A DNA stretch of 64,000 bases from Rotaria sordida (GCA_905250125.1 CAJNOL010000638.1:6151-70150); one strand, 5' to 3'; counted from the stretch's first letter, positions 10,711-22,920 are shown. The notes: a model not told the origin generated them from the letters alone. Program-made: numbers and translations.

Positions 10711-11499
10711 TTAAAAATCGGATCTGCTGTTGATTTTACTTACATCCTCAATTTCGCTTTTTTGTTCTTGGTTGATTCGTTCATCCACGGTTGCCAGGAG
10801 TTGATCGATCTTATCTAGTTCTTTGCTTGATTGTGGCTGTTTTTGTGATGAAGATTTCGTGCTGCTTTGTGAATTGGATTCAAATTGTAATGCTTCATGA
10901 CGGATAAAAAGACTCTTGGACCAAGATAAGCGCTCGACAGCAGCTTCATTCTGATTTGCTTCAAACAGTTCTTGACCTTGCTTGAGGAATTCACGTCCTA
11001 AATCTCCTGTCATTCGGGCTAAAAGATCTGTTTCGAAGTCGAAGATTTTTACATATTCTAGGTATTCTATGGCCCATCCACATGCATATGCTATGTCGCC
11101 ACAGAAAATATATATTGAATCGTATGGTTTATTAGTTTTAGTGTTGATAAACGAGCGAGAATGTCTGTTTAACAGTTCTTTAACAGCTGATTGTCCAAGC
11201 TTACTTGACGTGATGAACAAGATTCGATGATCCTGAATTTGTTTGATGTACTCAAGACAGGCAGCTTCGTCAACAAACGTTTTTAGAGTAAAATGAAAAT
11301 TGTCGAAGGCCACGGGGATTCCAGTTTGGCACAGTATAATTCGGTCAATGTCTTCATCAGACATCTGAATTTCTCTACCACTTTCTGGATCAATATATGT
11401 AAAGAAAGTGCGTTTAAGTTGGAGGCAAAAATTGGGTTTTCCAATGTGTTCATCGAGCCAAACGATGTAATATTTGTTAGGAAGGAGTAACTCAGACAT
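10711..11499 (-). CDS. Bdelloid-type single-domain 'YIVWLDE' alpha/beta protein
   Basis: A 262-residue intact frame. The start at 11499 is supported by an in-frame TAG two codons upstream. Function unknown. Residues about 8-180 show strands YIVWLDE, HRILFITSS, SIYIFCG and VKIFDF separated by predicted helices. This fits a Rossmann/receiver-like fold. Next comes a helix pair FLKQGQELFEANQNEAAVERLSWSKSL (written here only to show the repeat-like helices), then a Ser/Gln-rich low-complexity tail (SNSQSSTKSSSQKQPQSS) and a charged C-terminus. The order of elements parallels the first half of the gene at 6011-7258, on the same strand about 3.5 kb away, so they are probably old paralogues. Comparable N-terminal domains are known to me from bdelloid proteins that also carry ADP-ribosyltransferase or TPR modules; here neither is present. 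It could therefore be a truncated or stand-alone version. Confidence 0.7.
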   Translation of the reverse strand: MSELLLPNKYYIVWLDEHIGKPNFCLQLKRTFFTYIDPESGREIQMSDEDIDRIILCQTGIPVAFDNFHFTLKTFVDEAACLEYIKQIQDHRILFITSSKLGQSAVKELLNRHSRSFINTKTNKPYDSIYIFCGDIAYACGWAIEYLEYVKIFDFETDLLARMTGDLGREFLKQGQELFEANQNEAAVERLSWSKSLFIRHEALQFESNSQSSTKSSSQKQPQSSKELDKIDQLLATVDERINQEQKSEIEDVSKINSRSDF

Positions 11500-12930
11500 T
11501 TTCTACAATTTTATCTATAAGAGAATATAATTCGCGAAACAGATTCTCCAGAATGATTCAACCATGGCTCTAAAATATTCTCGAGAATTTTCTTTGAACA
11601 TTAGGAGTTTATGAAACCACCGCCTAAGATGACGGAAGTTAAAGCCCAAAAAGATTTGTATTTTGAAATTATGCAGCCAGTGCAAAAATTTGATACTGAC
11701 GACTGCTTTTCAAGCTTATCAGATAAAACTTGACTTGATATCAGGGACCAACCTGTTTCTCGTCCACAATGCATTCTTCAAAAAACGATTATTTTTTCCG
11801 CAAAAAAGTTTGTTTTCTTTTGTTCTGACATTTGAATGCGAAAACTCTATCCAAATTATGACCTCCTTCTAGTAACCGATAAAAAGTCGTTTTCTCTACA
11901 AAATATCATAGAAAAGAATTCTATTTATGATGAACACCTTGCATAATAGTCATCGACACCTGTTCGTGCTAGTTTACCTTCCTAATGCCTTATACTCTAA
12001 GATCCTAGAATGAATTTCGGGTATGTTGCAGAGCATCAATAAACGCATCTTTGTGCATGAACAGGCTATGGATTAAGGCCGCCCCCCCCCTCCCCCATGC
12101 AAAACCGATTTTTCGATACTGTGCATTTTATCTCACTGGAACTTTCTACAAATATTGGGCTCATGAAAGTAAGCTTACGAAGGTTTTTAGCTCTTCAAAT
12201 CTCAGCATTCAGAAATGTTCTGAAAATCAAGGCCCAAAATGAGCCTACAATTCGTACAAATTCCTTTTCACTATACTTCAAGATACAGGATCGAGAAATA
12301 TCTTATTTGAAAGAGAATTGTTTGCTCCTTTGGATGAGGGAGGGGTTTTTTAATTATTGCTTTCTTCAATTTTGGGCAGGTCAAAATCTCTAAAACCCTG
12401 AAAAATCTGGAAAAGATCATGATAGACTTTTCAGACAGATAAATTTTTCTACAGAACTAGGAAGTATTTAAAAATTCTTTCCGCTCATCCTAAGAAACAT
12501 TAATTGGTCTAATAAATAAAAAAACCGCAGCTCTCTATAATGAACCATGTTTGGAAAAAATTTGTACGGAGTTTGTTCAATAGCACGAAAACTGGTTTTA
12601 AGAAAAATGCAAAAAAAATTTTCTGCATTTCATTCAGCTATGATTGGACATCCAGATAAAATATGGCCATATCATACGTTAATCGCTAAAATTAATTAAG
12701 GTGCATGAAGTTGTACTCCTACCAACTATATAACGAATAGCAAAATGGAGTTTGTCACAATTTTTCTTCAATTTGTACCTGAATTTGTTAAAGAATACTA
12801 TCATAGAAGACCTCTGAAACTTGTAGTATATCTCATTGAAACCTTTCAAACTTGAAACATTTTTCTATGATTATTTGAAATAAACATCTGAGGCAACATC
12901 CTTGTATGCTTAGCTCAAAAATCTTTTTCT
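11500..12930. other. Intergenic, contains a poly-C tract
   Basis: No credible gene. A C-rich tract lies at about 12080-12098. A short phrase GCATCTTTGTGCAT (near 12043) is shared with about 9723. Confidence 0.3.
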
Positions 12931-12939
12931 TCAAAAAAA

Positions 12940-13510
12940 TTGAATTTTCGGACGGGGAAGAGAGCCATAAAGTACTAACATCCATTTCAAAATAAAAGAA
13001 GAGTAAATATTTTTGGAATAATTTTTGACAGGAACTAAACAGACATGTGCGATTTTCATCGTTGAAAATAGGAAATGGAACTGCATCGAATCTTGAATAC
13101 TAGATTGCTCTAACAAGTTTTCTTATAGCACCAGCCAAGTTTTTTCATAGGTTTAGAAGATAGATTTTTCATCAAAAATCTTCCGAAAACATATGGTAAA
13201 ATGTAAATAACTCATGATTAGCAAAACCTTTCTATAATAGAATTACATAAATTATTAAATTTTTACTAACGATTCTGATACACTACGGGCAATTAAAATT
13301 CCAAGCTTAAGAAACTTGGCGGGTGATTCTGAGAAAATTTGCCAGGACAGTCTGATATTCACGATTCGATGTAGTTTCATTTTTTCTTTTAAAAAAATGA
13401 AAACTGCAGATATCTACCTAGTTCCTATCAAAAATTATTCCACAAATATTTACTCTTCTTTAATTTTGAAATGCATATTAGTAAAATGTCCAAGTACTCG
13501 TAGCAAGGTT
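12940..13510. repeat. Foldback element sharing arm sequence with the 61924-62854 element
   Basis: The arms at about 12955-13135 (minus sense) and 13310-13500 (plus sense) are imperfect reverse complements centred near 13225. Each arm, read toward the outside of the element, can be translated to a similar short peptide (KIAHVCLVPVKNYSKNIYSS and KTADIYLVPIKNYSTNIYSS). A related peptide is encoded in the arms of the element at 61924-62854. The open frames (183 and 210 bases) are short and lack any known domain. Confidence 0.6.
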
Positions 13511-16500
13511 AATGCTGACATTTAATTTTCTGCTCGTTTCATGCATGTTCAACGTAATGATTTCAGTAATCATTCAAAGGCTCTCTTCACTATCTCAATA
13601 GTTGTTTTTATGAGCTTTACATCGTTCAATAGATCATTCCAAGACGATTACAGGACTCTATCATACACTTTCCCCCAAATTTACTTGCGGATGAAAGCTC
13701 CATCTAATCAAGGTAGTATTCATATAGCTACACAGAAGGAAAGATTAGAGTGAATTTTATTTTTCATTGATTTATACATATATGAGTTGATAGTACTTGA
13801 AAAGTTAGTTACAAATACATATTTTTTGTTTCAATAGGATTGTCCCTTTCTTGAAACATGCTTCAAATACTGGAAAGCTCACCGACATAAGGATGTTGAT
13901 ATGAGTCTTCATTTTACACCAACATCCACGACCACACTTCTTCTGTGCAATAATAATTTTAGTAAAATATATGTGATCCGAGTTAATATGGGATTTCAAT
14001 GCTAATAGTGTTCAAAAAAAAGCAAATTGGTTTACGAAAATTACTATAAACATAGGCTTTGAGCCTATATATATATTTATTGTCGTTGCTATATTATCTA
14101 TTTCGAATCTAAGGAATCCATGTTTTTCTATTCAGCTTTTGATACTGAATTATAAAGAAACACTATTTTAAAAGAGTTTAGGGAAAAGACAATAGAAACG
14201 TAAGAGTTGGCTTGAGAAAAAAGTGATTTTGAATACTCAACCGTCTTGTCCATGTTTGGAGTTTGTTGTAAAGAATAGTCAACCTAATCTCAATAATAAG
14301 CTGATATTCATAATCAGCTTTTAATCTGCGCGGGAAAAAGTAGAGACGAAAGATCATAATGGGATATTTAAACGAGATAGATGACTTTTTCTTCATGCAC
14401 CGGTCAGATGTTACAATATACCGTTTCCATCATTGATCGAATCTTCTGAGACATCTGATCAATCAAATCGATTGGTCGTACAATCTGTCAAATAAAATAG
14501 CTCGGTCTGATGGCGAAAACTTGTCGACTCACTTTTGCGCAATGAATGGGGGCAAACTCAGTTGTGTCAACGATCAGTGGACTCTGCTGCGAAGAATGGC
14601 AGCCTAAAAACTTGTTTCGTCTTCTTGGCATGAGAAACTGCCATGCGTTCAGAACCTCAGCAACATCTCATGCAGATTATGTTGTCAGCGTCTGTCCAAT
14701 GAAAACTGACACCCATACTCATAAAAACCGAAAAGCTGCCGCCATGGCGTTAACACAAACTGGTATTTCTTGCTCCTTTCTTCACACCCATCCAGACGTT
14801 CACCCACACGCTAAGTGACCATTTTAGGGGGTTTCTCGCCGTTTGTTAGGTGCCGTGTTACAGCAACATCTTACTGTATTGTCGTAAACGGTCTGATACT
14901 CGATTATCAAACAGTTTGATGATCATTATCAAGTGTACGATACGACCAACCCCTTGGGGATGGGGTTACTACTAACAATAAATTCTTTTTTTTTGAAACG
15001 TTATAGAATGTATTTATTCATACAATATTAAAAATAGATTGCGCAAGTCATGATAAACCATGTCGTAAGGGGAGAAAGTAGAAAGATGGGACTATCCACA
15101 GAGCAATAGAAGAATGACGATACAACATACAGGATTGTCACGTTGCATCCAAAATAGAAAATTCATGTTCTGTATTTGTATACAGGTTATAATATTATTT
15201 CAAGAAACACATGGAAGATAGTTATAATCTTATCCAGAGCCATTGGTCACATATAGTTCTCCTGTCTTCGAAGGAATAAAAGCGATCGAAATATTGTGCC
15301 TGTCGAACATCTATTCACTGCTATTTACGACAACAAACTGGATAAAGCAACAACTATACATCCTAATTTTTGACCGTCTCGACAACTGTCATGATCATCC
15401 TGAGCTTCTCCGAAGAACTTCCCAAAATCAATAATTACGAGGACCGTAAACCCTCTTAAAAGGTACGCTTGCAATCGTACGTGTGCCGTCAACTCCACGA
15501 TTGGTAAGGATAGCAATACGGTTGTAATTATGACACTGCGTTTTGTGCAGCGAAGTAGGCATAGGTGTTATACTGATACTTGCACCGAAACACAGTCGTT
15601 TTCTAACAGACACTACAGGATCTACTGACGCGTGAGGTCATATGTCCAAGTGAACTATTGTAACGAATGTAAAAAGAAAAAAGCACTCATGTGCAAGATC
15701 TGATCCTTGTCATCGTCCAGATTGATGATTCCGCATTCGACAAAAAAATCAAATAGGAATGACGCTTATGGAAAATAGCTTCTATACGCTTTTCATTAAA
15801 ACTTATTTTTCTCGATTAAAAGTCATCTTCGAATGCGGATGTAGCTTTAGTATTATCTTGTGCTACTCCATGTTCACATCCACAATCGCCGGCAACCATA
15901 CCGACGCAAACCCTTCCTACCCGTAGTTCTTATAGGTTCCATGTGGCTTCGTCAGCAATAATTTGAAATTCTTTTTTTTCTTCTCCTTAATCAAAAATGG
16001 AACAAAAATATGGTTTCTGTGCATGCCTTCTGCCAATATTGCAAGAAAATTTTAAATTATCTCATATGGCCACTTTCGATTTTATAGCTTTATAGTGCTT
16101 GATCGTAAAAGTCTTTAAACACATTTTGTCATAAATCAAAAGGTATAGATTCGTAATCAAGAAAGAGAGTTTGGATTTTTGGCATGAGAAGGCGTATGTT
16201 TATTTTACTGTGGAAATGTTTACGGGTTTCGTGAATCTTGCTCAACGATACTCTACACTGTATCAACTGATTTTGCAAAAATAAAATAGTTCAATAGGTA
16301 TTAAGGGCTATGAAAATATTATGTGAAGCACAACTTATGACCGTCTTTCGACTTCGTTGATGAGCCGTTGCCGTTACGTAGTAACGTATATAGCTCGTCA
16401 TAAGAGCATGCTGCTCATACATATATCAATAAGAGCAGTACACCAACTGCAAGGACTGTTTACGACGAAGTAAGATAGAAAACGATAATCGTTTATCGAA

Positions 16501-17985
16501 CCGTTTACGCTTCACGATACGATATCTTATGATGTGATCCGATCAGTACTAACAGTAATTTTGTAAAGTCATTGTTTATGCTAGTCGTAATACACTGTAA
16601 AACATTGTTGACGGCTGCTTTAAATAATCACAATAAAAAGTTGTCGTTCTTTTTGCCGTAATTTTGAGGCCCCACCCTCACTCAAAAATCAGTCTCAGAC
16701 TAGAAACGTCCGAATTGCAGGAAATTTTCCGAATATGTCGGGCCTGATGTGAGAAGGCTATGGTAAGATTTTCAGCACTATATCATGATGCTTGACAGAG
16801 ATATTCACCAAATAAGGTTCAACAATGTCTCGATCGTATCTCCAAGAACTCTCTATGAACCTTCATTCTATCCATTTAAATATTTTTTGCTTGAAAGATT
16901 GTTTTTACGGCTAGCTGCTCTCGTGAGTTTTTTTAAAATTCTTATATTTTAAGCGAAGAAAAGGGATGACAAGTTCAATGACTGAAAAAAACCCTAAAAA
17001 ATGGTGCGGTTTCTATAGAGGTGTGTTTTTACATGATAATAAAAAAGCTTACTTGAAAAAAGAATCACGAGAAGGTCTAGCCCTAAACACGAGCTTTCAA
17101 ACAAAACAAAAAATTATTGGCTACAATGAAGCTCCTTCGAGAATTTTTGAAGAATTCGATCAAAAACAGTTTATTTTCCGAATAGGGGATGACGGAAATC
17201 CTCAAAAACTTTTGAAAAAACGTAGTGTGGAGTAAAAATTTTTGTCGTTTATGAGATATCAGATCATGCGCTATTTCTTCCTGTAACTATCTTAGTTTTA
17301 GTGTTGAGAAAGCCTTAGATCATAGTCGACCATGTCAGATCGATTGTGATTTATCCGTGGTTCTTACTTAAGCGAGAGAACTCAACTCAAAAGTTTTGAG
17401 AAATAAATGAGTCACACAAGTCATCAGTGCGAGTTGTCTCTAGATCAATACATTAATCATCGACAACATCAGTGATCATCATCGTCCTCGAATGGTTTGA
17501 TTTAACTAACCGAATATGTTAGACTCGATTCACGATCAGAGTTCATTGGATCGAATATTAATTGATTGAGTCGACCGTTTTAGTCAAGATTGTGAGTTGT
17601 TTCGCCAAGTTATTTGCGACGTGAAAGAAATTCAATGTGTAAATGAAATACAAACCTACTGTTTAAATTTCATCAGAACCTTTTTATATAAAGAAATGAC
17701 GACATTTTATTATTTGGATATATTCTTACTGCGATAAAAAATTTTGCATTGGCCACGTGAGACGAGAAGTAAAATATTATTGCTACTTGAGATTGTTTCG
17801 AAAAGAAAGAAAAAGTTTGGAAGAAGAAATGTTTCTCCATAGTAGTGAAGAAAACGATAAATATTTTCTTTTGCACTTTAGGTTACCTTTCTTTATTGCT
17901 CACTTTTCTTCCTTTGAGTCAATATGATTAATCTATGTAGCAAAATGATGGCGATAGAATCGCATTTTGCAGATGAAATCAACAA
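13511..17985. other. Long gene-poor stretch
   Basis: Only weak open frames are present (14546-14818, 15243-15434, 16966-17235), none with a recognisable domain. Degenerate CACACCC phrases occur at 14710-14815. Small palindromic words such as GTTACGTAGTAAC occur near 16372. I see no tRNA and no large repeat. Confidence 0.3.
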
Positions 17986-18182
17986 CATGGTGGGTGTGGT
18001 GGTGTGGGTGTGGGTGTGGGTTTGGGTGTGGGTGTGGGTGTGGGTGTGGGTGTGGGTTTGGGTGTGGGTGTGGATGTGGGTTTGGGTGTGGGTGTGGGTG
18101 TGGGTGTGGGTGTGGGTGTGGGTGTGGGTGTGGGTTTGGGTGTGGGTTTGGGTTTGGGTGTAGATGTGAGTGTGGGTGGGCG
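17986..18182 (+). repeat. Interstitial telomere array, about 30 x TGTGGG with TTTGGG variants
   Basis: About 30 hexamers in unbroken phase run from 18001 to 18180. The main unit is TGTGGG, the telomere repeat reported for bdelloid rotifers. Six units are TTTGGG and one or two read TGTGGA/GATGTG. The G-rich strand is the plus strand, so a telomere of this orientation would have capped a chromosome end to the right. The open frames across it on both strands (His-Pro, Val-Trp, Gly-Val repeats) are artefacts of the repeat. It sits next to a poly-C tract (about 18326-18348) and a 33-bp minisatellite. Confidence 0.9.
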
Positions 18183-18339
18183 TAATATTCCTCTTGCATC
18201 TTCCAAGGCAACACCCACCCTAGTTTGTCTCCTTTCTTGTACGAGTTGTTGCCAATATTGAGTGCTCGTTTTTTGTGAAACACGATCTGAAAGGAGTGTT
18301 GAAGTGTTTAGAGGTAGAAATTTTGGGCCCACTCCCCCG

Positions 18340-18860
18340 CCCCCCCCCCTCGCAGACCGTGACAGACATTTTAATTAATTAATTAATTACTCTGTAATTA
18401 ACTAATTATCCATCATAGACTGTGACAGACATTGTAATTAATTAATTAATTACTATGTAGTTAACTAATTACTCATCATAGACCGTGACAGACAGGGCTT
18501 TGGACTCATCACAGACCGGGTTATGGACCCATCACAGACCGTGACAGACAGGCTTTGAACCCGTCACAGACCGTAACAGACAGGTCTCTGGACTAGTCAC
18601 AGACGGTGACAGACAGGGCTCTGGGCCTGTCACAGGCCGTGACAGACGGGATCTGGATCCATCACAGACCGCGATAGACAGGTTTTCGATCCATCACAGA
18701 CCGTGACAGACAGGGCTCTGAATCCGTCGCAGACCGCGACAGACGGGGTCTGGACTCATCACAGACCGCGACAGACAGGGCTTTGGGCCTATCACAGACA
18801 GATTTTGGATCCATCACAGACCGTAACAGACAGGACTCAGTGGTCATTATAGACTATGAT
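18340..18860 (+). repeat. 33-bp minisatellite beside the telomere array
   Basis: About a dozen units of roughly 33 bases contain CAGACCGTGACAGACAGG followed by a variable CTCTGGA and CATCA. The first two units are interrupted by TTAATTAATTAATTAATTA spacers. Units are only moderately diverged. The position directly beside telomere hexamers suggests a subtelomeric satellite. The minus-strand frame at 18662-18847 is a repeat artefact. Confidence 0.85.
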
Positions 18861-19359
18861 AGAAGACTTTAAGGAAATATCAGAGATGATGCATAATTCA
18901 CATATGATTGAAGCACATATAGAGTATTATCCATTTGAAAGTCTATAATATATGGTAAGCCATTATGAAGAAATGTACATCAGTATGCATAAAAAGCAAC
19001 AGCTTTTAGAACATCGGCTATAGCAGCTACATCGTGTTTCACATTTTTAATCCCGCAACGGATTGCGCTAACAGCTTTTGTTAGATGCAGCCATCAGCTA
19101 TACAAAATAAACAAATTATGCCTATCAAATGGCTTTCGACATGGCGAAACCTTTGTATAAAGAGGAGTACATCATTTTAAGACATTTTGGTTTTTGTTTT
19201 AACTCAGCTGTCTTTCTAGGTAGAGATCTGATTCTTTCAGCGGCAGAAAGATCTCATTAAGTACTATATCATCTTTAAAAAAATGCCAAGATTCGACCTG
19301 CTTTGGTTGAATTATAGCGAAACAATTTTTCCTCAGCAGACATAATGTCAAAGGCCAAA

Positions 19360-19660
19360 AAAGTGAGCTTCAAACTGCGTTAACTCCAAATTTGGAGCCC
19401 ACTTACGCATCCATATTTTACCGTCATTTGGAGTCCACATTTTACCTCAAGGCCTATTCTATGGGGGTACCTATAAGTCTTCAAGGTCTATCCTATGAGA
19501 GTAACCATAGGCCCTGAAGGCCCTATCCTATGGGAATAACCATGGGTCCTCAAGGACTATCCTATGGAAGTACCTATTGGTTCTTAAGACCTATCCTATG
19601 GGAGTACTATGGGTCCTCGAGGCTATCGTATAGGCGTACCCATAAGACATCAATAGCTAG
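19360..19660 (+). repeat. About 35-bp minisatellite (CTATCCTATGGGAGTA type)
   Basis: About six degenerate units containing CCTATCCTATGGGAGTA, CCATAGG and TCCTCAAGG. The units are preceded by an AACTCCAAATTTGGAGCCC segment. Both segments recur in opposite orientation at 1-330. Confidence 0.65.
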
Positions 19661-19939
19661 CGAAATTTAGTATTGTTAATTCTCCAAGGACTGTCTCGGT
19701 GTAGTTCTGGTTACTCTTGAATGGCTATCCGGTTGAGACGTGTCGTGTAACGCTCACTGTTCAAGAGATATCTAGCGCTATTTATCATTGGTCTTCTAGG
19801 GTCTTTAAGTGTAGCCCTGAAAACTTTGGTAAGAACACCGCTCACACGTAATCCATTAAGTAGTGTAGAATGTGATAGGAAAGAGTGGGTAAGACGGTAA
19901 CGTAAGTGCCGTGCATTTTAGTTTTTCTTCCGCAAGTAA

Positions 19940-20165
19940 GGGTGGACTGACGTGGGTGTGAGTGTAGATGTGGGATGTAGGGTGTGGGTGTGGGTGGTGT
20001 GGGTGGGTGAGGGTGTGTGGGTGTGGGTGTGGGTGGGTGTGGATGGGGTGTGGGTATGGGTGTGAATGTGGATGTGGGTGTGGATGAAGACAAGATCTAT
20101 ACCTACACCCACACCCCACACCTCACACTTACACTCCTACTCACACCTCCACCCACACCCAACTA
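19940..20165. repeat. Head-to-head telomere-type array: (TGTGGG)n then (CCCACA)n
   Basis: From about 19950 to 20090 the plus strand is degenerate TGTGGG. After a spacer of about 20 bases (GAAGACAAGATCTATACC) it becomes degenerate CCCACA until about 20160. The G-rich arm points right and the C-rich arm continues, which is the orientation left by joining two chromosome ends at their telomeres. The repeats are more diverged than those at 18 kb, which suggests greater age. Minus-strand Thr/His/Pro frames here are artefacts. Confidence 0.8.
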
Positions 20166-22920
20166 CAAAGCCTTCGGAGTTTAGTTAAAATTTTTGAAGG
20201 TTTTGTATTAAACTCTCAAGGTGAATTGTTGAACCTCCAACGTTTTGTAGTTTTTCTACAAAACCTTTTTCTTCCCTATGAAACCTAAAAAAGGTTCAGA
20301 ATTAAAGGCTCTTCCTGCGTACCCGGGGAAAAATTCTTTTTTGGTTTAGAAGCTCTCTAAACCTTCTTTTTAAAGCTGGGTGTGGGTGTATGCATATAGC
20401 TGTGTTGTTGAATAACAGAACAACATCCACATTCTCCATGACAATGTGTTTGCGCACGGTATCTTTAAGTAGTTTCTCTTACTAGAGTTGTAAAGATTCT
20501 CAAAGCAATCGGCGAATGGCGCATTTTCTCCACTGTCAACAATAATTCTTTTTTCTCTTAGTTACCAAAAACACTTCATGAGATCAATATGCGATTGAAA
20601 CGGAGTTGTATTAACATTGTTTAACAACAATAGCATGATACTTCAGTGTCATTGCGAAAGGATATTTTTGAAGCTTTGCTATACAGAGTAACGAACAAGA
20701 ATGCTAATAAAAAGCATTCTTAATCTTCGACTACCACATTAAGAAGACCTATTCGTACGAGTTAGAATTGAATGCTACTTTCAACTATTCCATCACCAAT
20801 ATCTGAGTAGTATCGGGGTATTTCGAAAGTTTGCACCAAAAAAAAAAACTCCCACAACCTTCAAACAGTTCAAGTGATATATATGAGCATTTTATAATTT
20901 AAAATGACGGTACCAAGCGAGAAAATATCTCCGCGCGATTACACTCCATTCGCTACCTAGTGTTTTTTTTTCTAATGAGAAAACTTTCTGAGTATGTATG
21001 ATAACAAAGAACAAACAATGTACCAGAAGAAGAGCGGAAGTGACTAAAAGAAATGGAATTGAGGGCTCAGTTGGATGATTATGAAACATGTAATACAAAT
21101 GTTTTTATGATCAAACTCACAAGTAAATAATAAAATAATTGATAATAATCACTTTGATGTCATACCACTTATGTATGATAGATTCAGAATTGCTTTATGA
21201 CTTTGCTTTTCTACGACATTCATTTATTAATGATAAAGTACGGTCAAAGTCCAATAATGACGAATATTTAGTTTAGACCTCGATTTCGTAATGAAAAACA
21301 GTTAAAAGTGGAAATGAGATTTACACTAGACGAAAAGTTTCGTTTTGATATCACAAGATAGACAAATTTTTTGAAGATTTCATTGATATACATTTTTTTT
21401 TAAAATCAGCATCTGTCATATTTTTTCTTTGAGAATTCATGGTATCAAATAGTACAAAAACATTACTTGCTCAACCACTAAATCAGAAAATTTTGATGAT
21501 CAATTTTTATCTACTCTAGTTCAATGAAAAATTTATCATTGATATTATGATATAACAAATTCTTATGTCTAGCAGTATGTCGATTCGTGCATACTAAGTT
21601 ATTTCTCTTTGAAGAAATAGAAAACAGCAAAGCACATTTTCTTTGTCGTAACCAGTACTTTCAAAGCCACAACAAACTGCAAATGTTCATTTGAAAGATA
21701 ATATATTAATAAAACAGAACGAAAGTTTCTGATTTAATCTAAGTCAAAGAAACAGATTATAAAAAAAACAGTCATTTTATCTGACTCACTCGTAATTTAA
21801 AGTTACATATCATACTATAAAAAGCACCTGGACTATGTTTATGATACATGGCTATAAAACAGAAGAATATGTATGAATGTTTTTATCTTCAAGTGTTCGA
21901 ATTTTATTTGCTCTTTTTTTGTATAAAATACTACTGAAATAAGTGTAGAATATTCATTCTTATTTTAAAAACACAGTGATCTTCATTCTTGACCAATACA
22001 AGCCGTCAGGACACCTACATGCTGGAAAAATGAGACGAAACTCTTATCAAAAAAACAACGACGCCAGTGGTAAACGACAATCAAACGTCCTGTCTGTTTT
22101 CGTCGTTGGACAACAACAGAACGGTCGTCGCATGCGTATATTCATCAATACTCAACGTCGATTATTTCTCTCGTCGCAGATATCTTTGCCTCACAATACT
22201 GAATATCGTACACAATAACGACTACCACCCAATGGTCTCGAATACCAGAAAAATATCTTGCTGACGAACATAACAACAACAATCAAAGATAATCCTATAC
22301 AGTTTCATCTTAAGTCAACTAAAAAATCAAATTCATTCCAAAATCGACCCATGTCTCATCGATGCGATGCTGTTGATAATGAACGAAAATCTGATGATGA
22401 TGTAAACACATTTGATAGTTGACATGATCTCTTTCGGATCATATGACACTCACCCAAAGGTGGAACTCGCAAGCAGACCACTGTTGGAATTCAAAATTAT
22501 TTTGGCAAGACTTTGACAATTTTCATTCATAAATAAGTCCGCTAGGGAATGAATGTTTTAACATTTGGACTAATATTTCTACTATTGACCTTCAATTTAA
22601 ATAAAATTTCGAAACGTTTCTCCTGTATATCATGTATTCATTTATAGAGAAAGAAAGATGCGCATAAAGAACTGAATGAAGAAAAGCTGAAATAACTATT
22701 AAAAAAAATTATTGCATAAATATAGATGAGAAAAAGTTCGCCTTCACTTTTTCTTACCATTTAATACCCTCTTATATGTATCATAGCTGGAAGTTAAGAG
22801 CAATCACTGCGAAAAGATAAACATTTAAGCATACATATTTTTGTATATAAAACATATCGAGCATAGAAATATGCCATTAAATGAATGGCAATGATCTTAT
22901 TCTGTTCACACTTGTATCAC
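20166..22920. other. Gene-poor stretch
   Basis: It contains a perfect hairpin GTTTTGTAG-N5-CTACAAAAC (20243-20266) and a GGGTGTGGGTGT tract (20378-20390) followed by CATCCACATT about 50 bases later. A somewhat GC-richer island (21976-22480) has two overlapping plus-strand frames without recognisable domains. No gene is called. Confidence 0.3.

Noticed and set aside
14546..14818. 90-codon plus-strand frame
   Set aside because: No recognisable domain; ends in His/Thr repeats of telomere-like CACACCC words; no splice or poly(A) support.
16966..17235. 89-codon plus-strand frame rich in Lys/Glu
   Set aside because: Superficially protein-like, but no domain, no neighbours and no similar copy in the window; left unannotated.
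17924..18332. Open frames in all phases across 17.9-18.3 kb (Val-Trp, Gly-Cys, His-Pro repeats)
   Set aside because: They are translations of the TGTGGG array and have no start, splice or domain support.
19842..20121. Minus-strand Thr/His/Pro-rich frames
   Set aside because: Artefacts of the degenerate telomere-type repeat.
21976..22264. Two overlapping plus-strand frames in a GC-richer island
   Set aside because: Neither frame resembles a known family and they contradict each other; could be an exon but unsupported.
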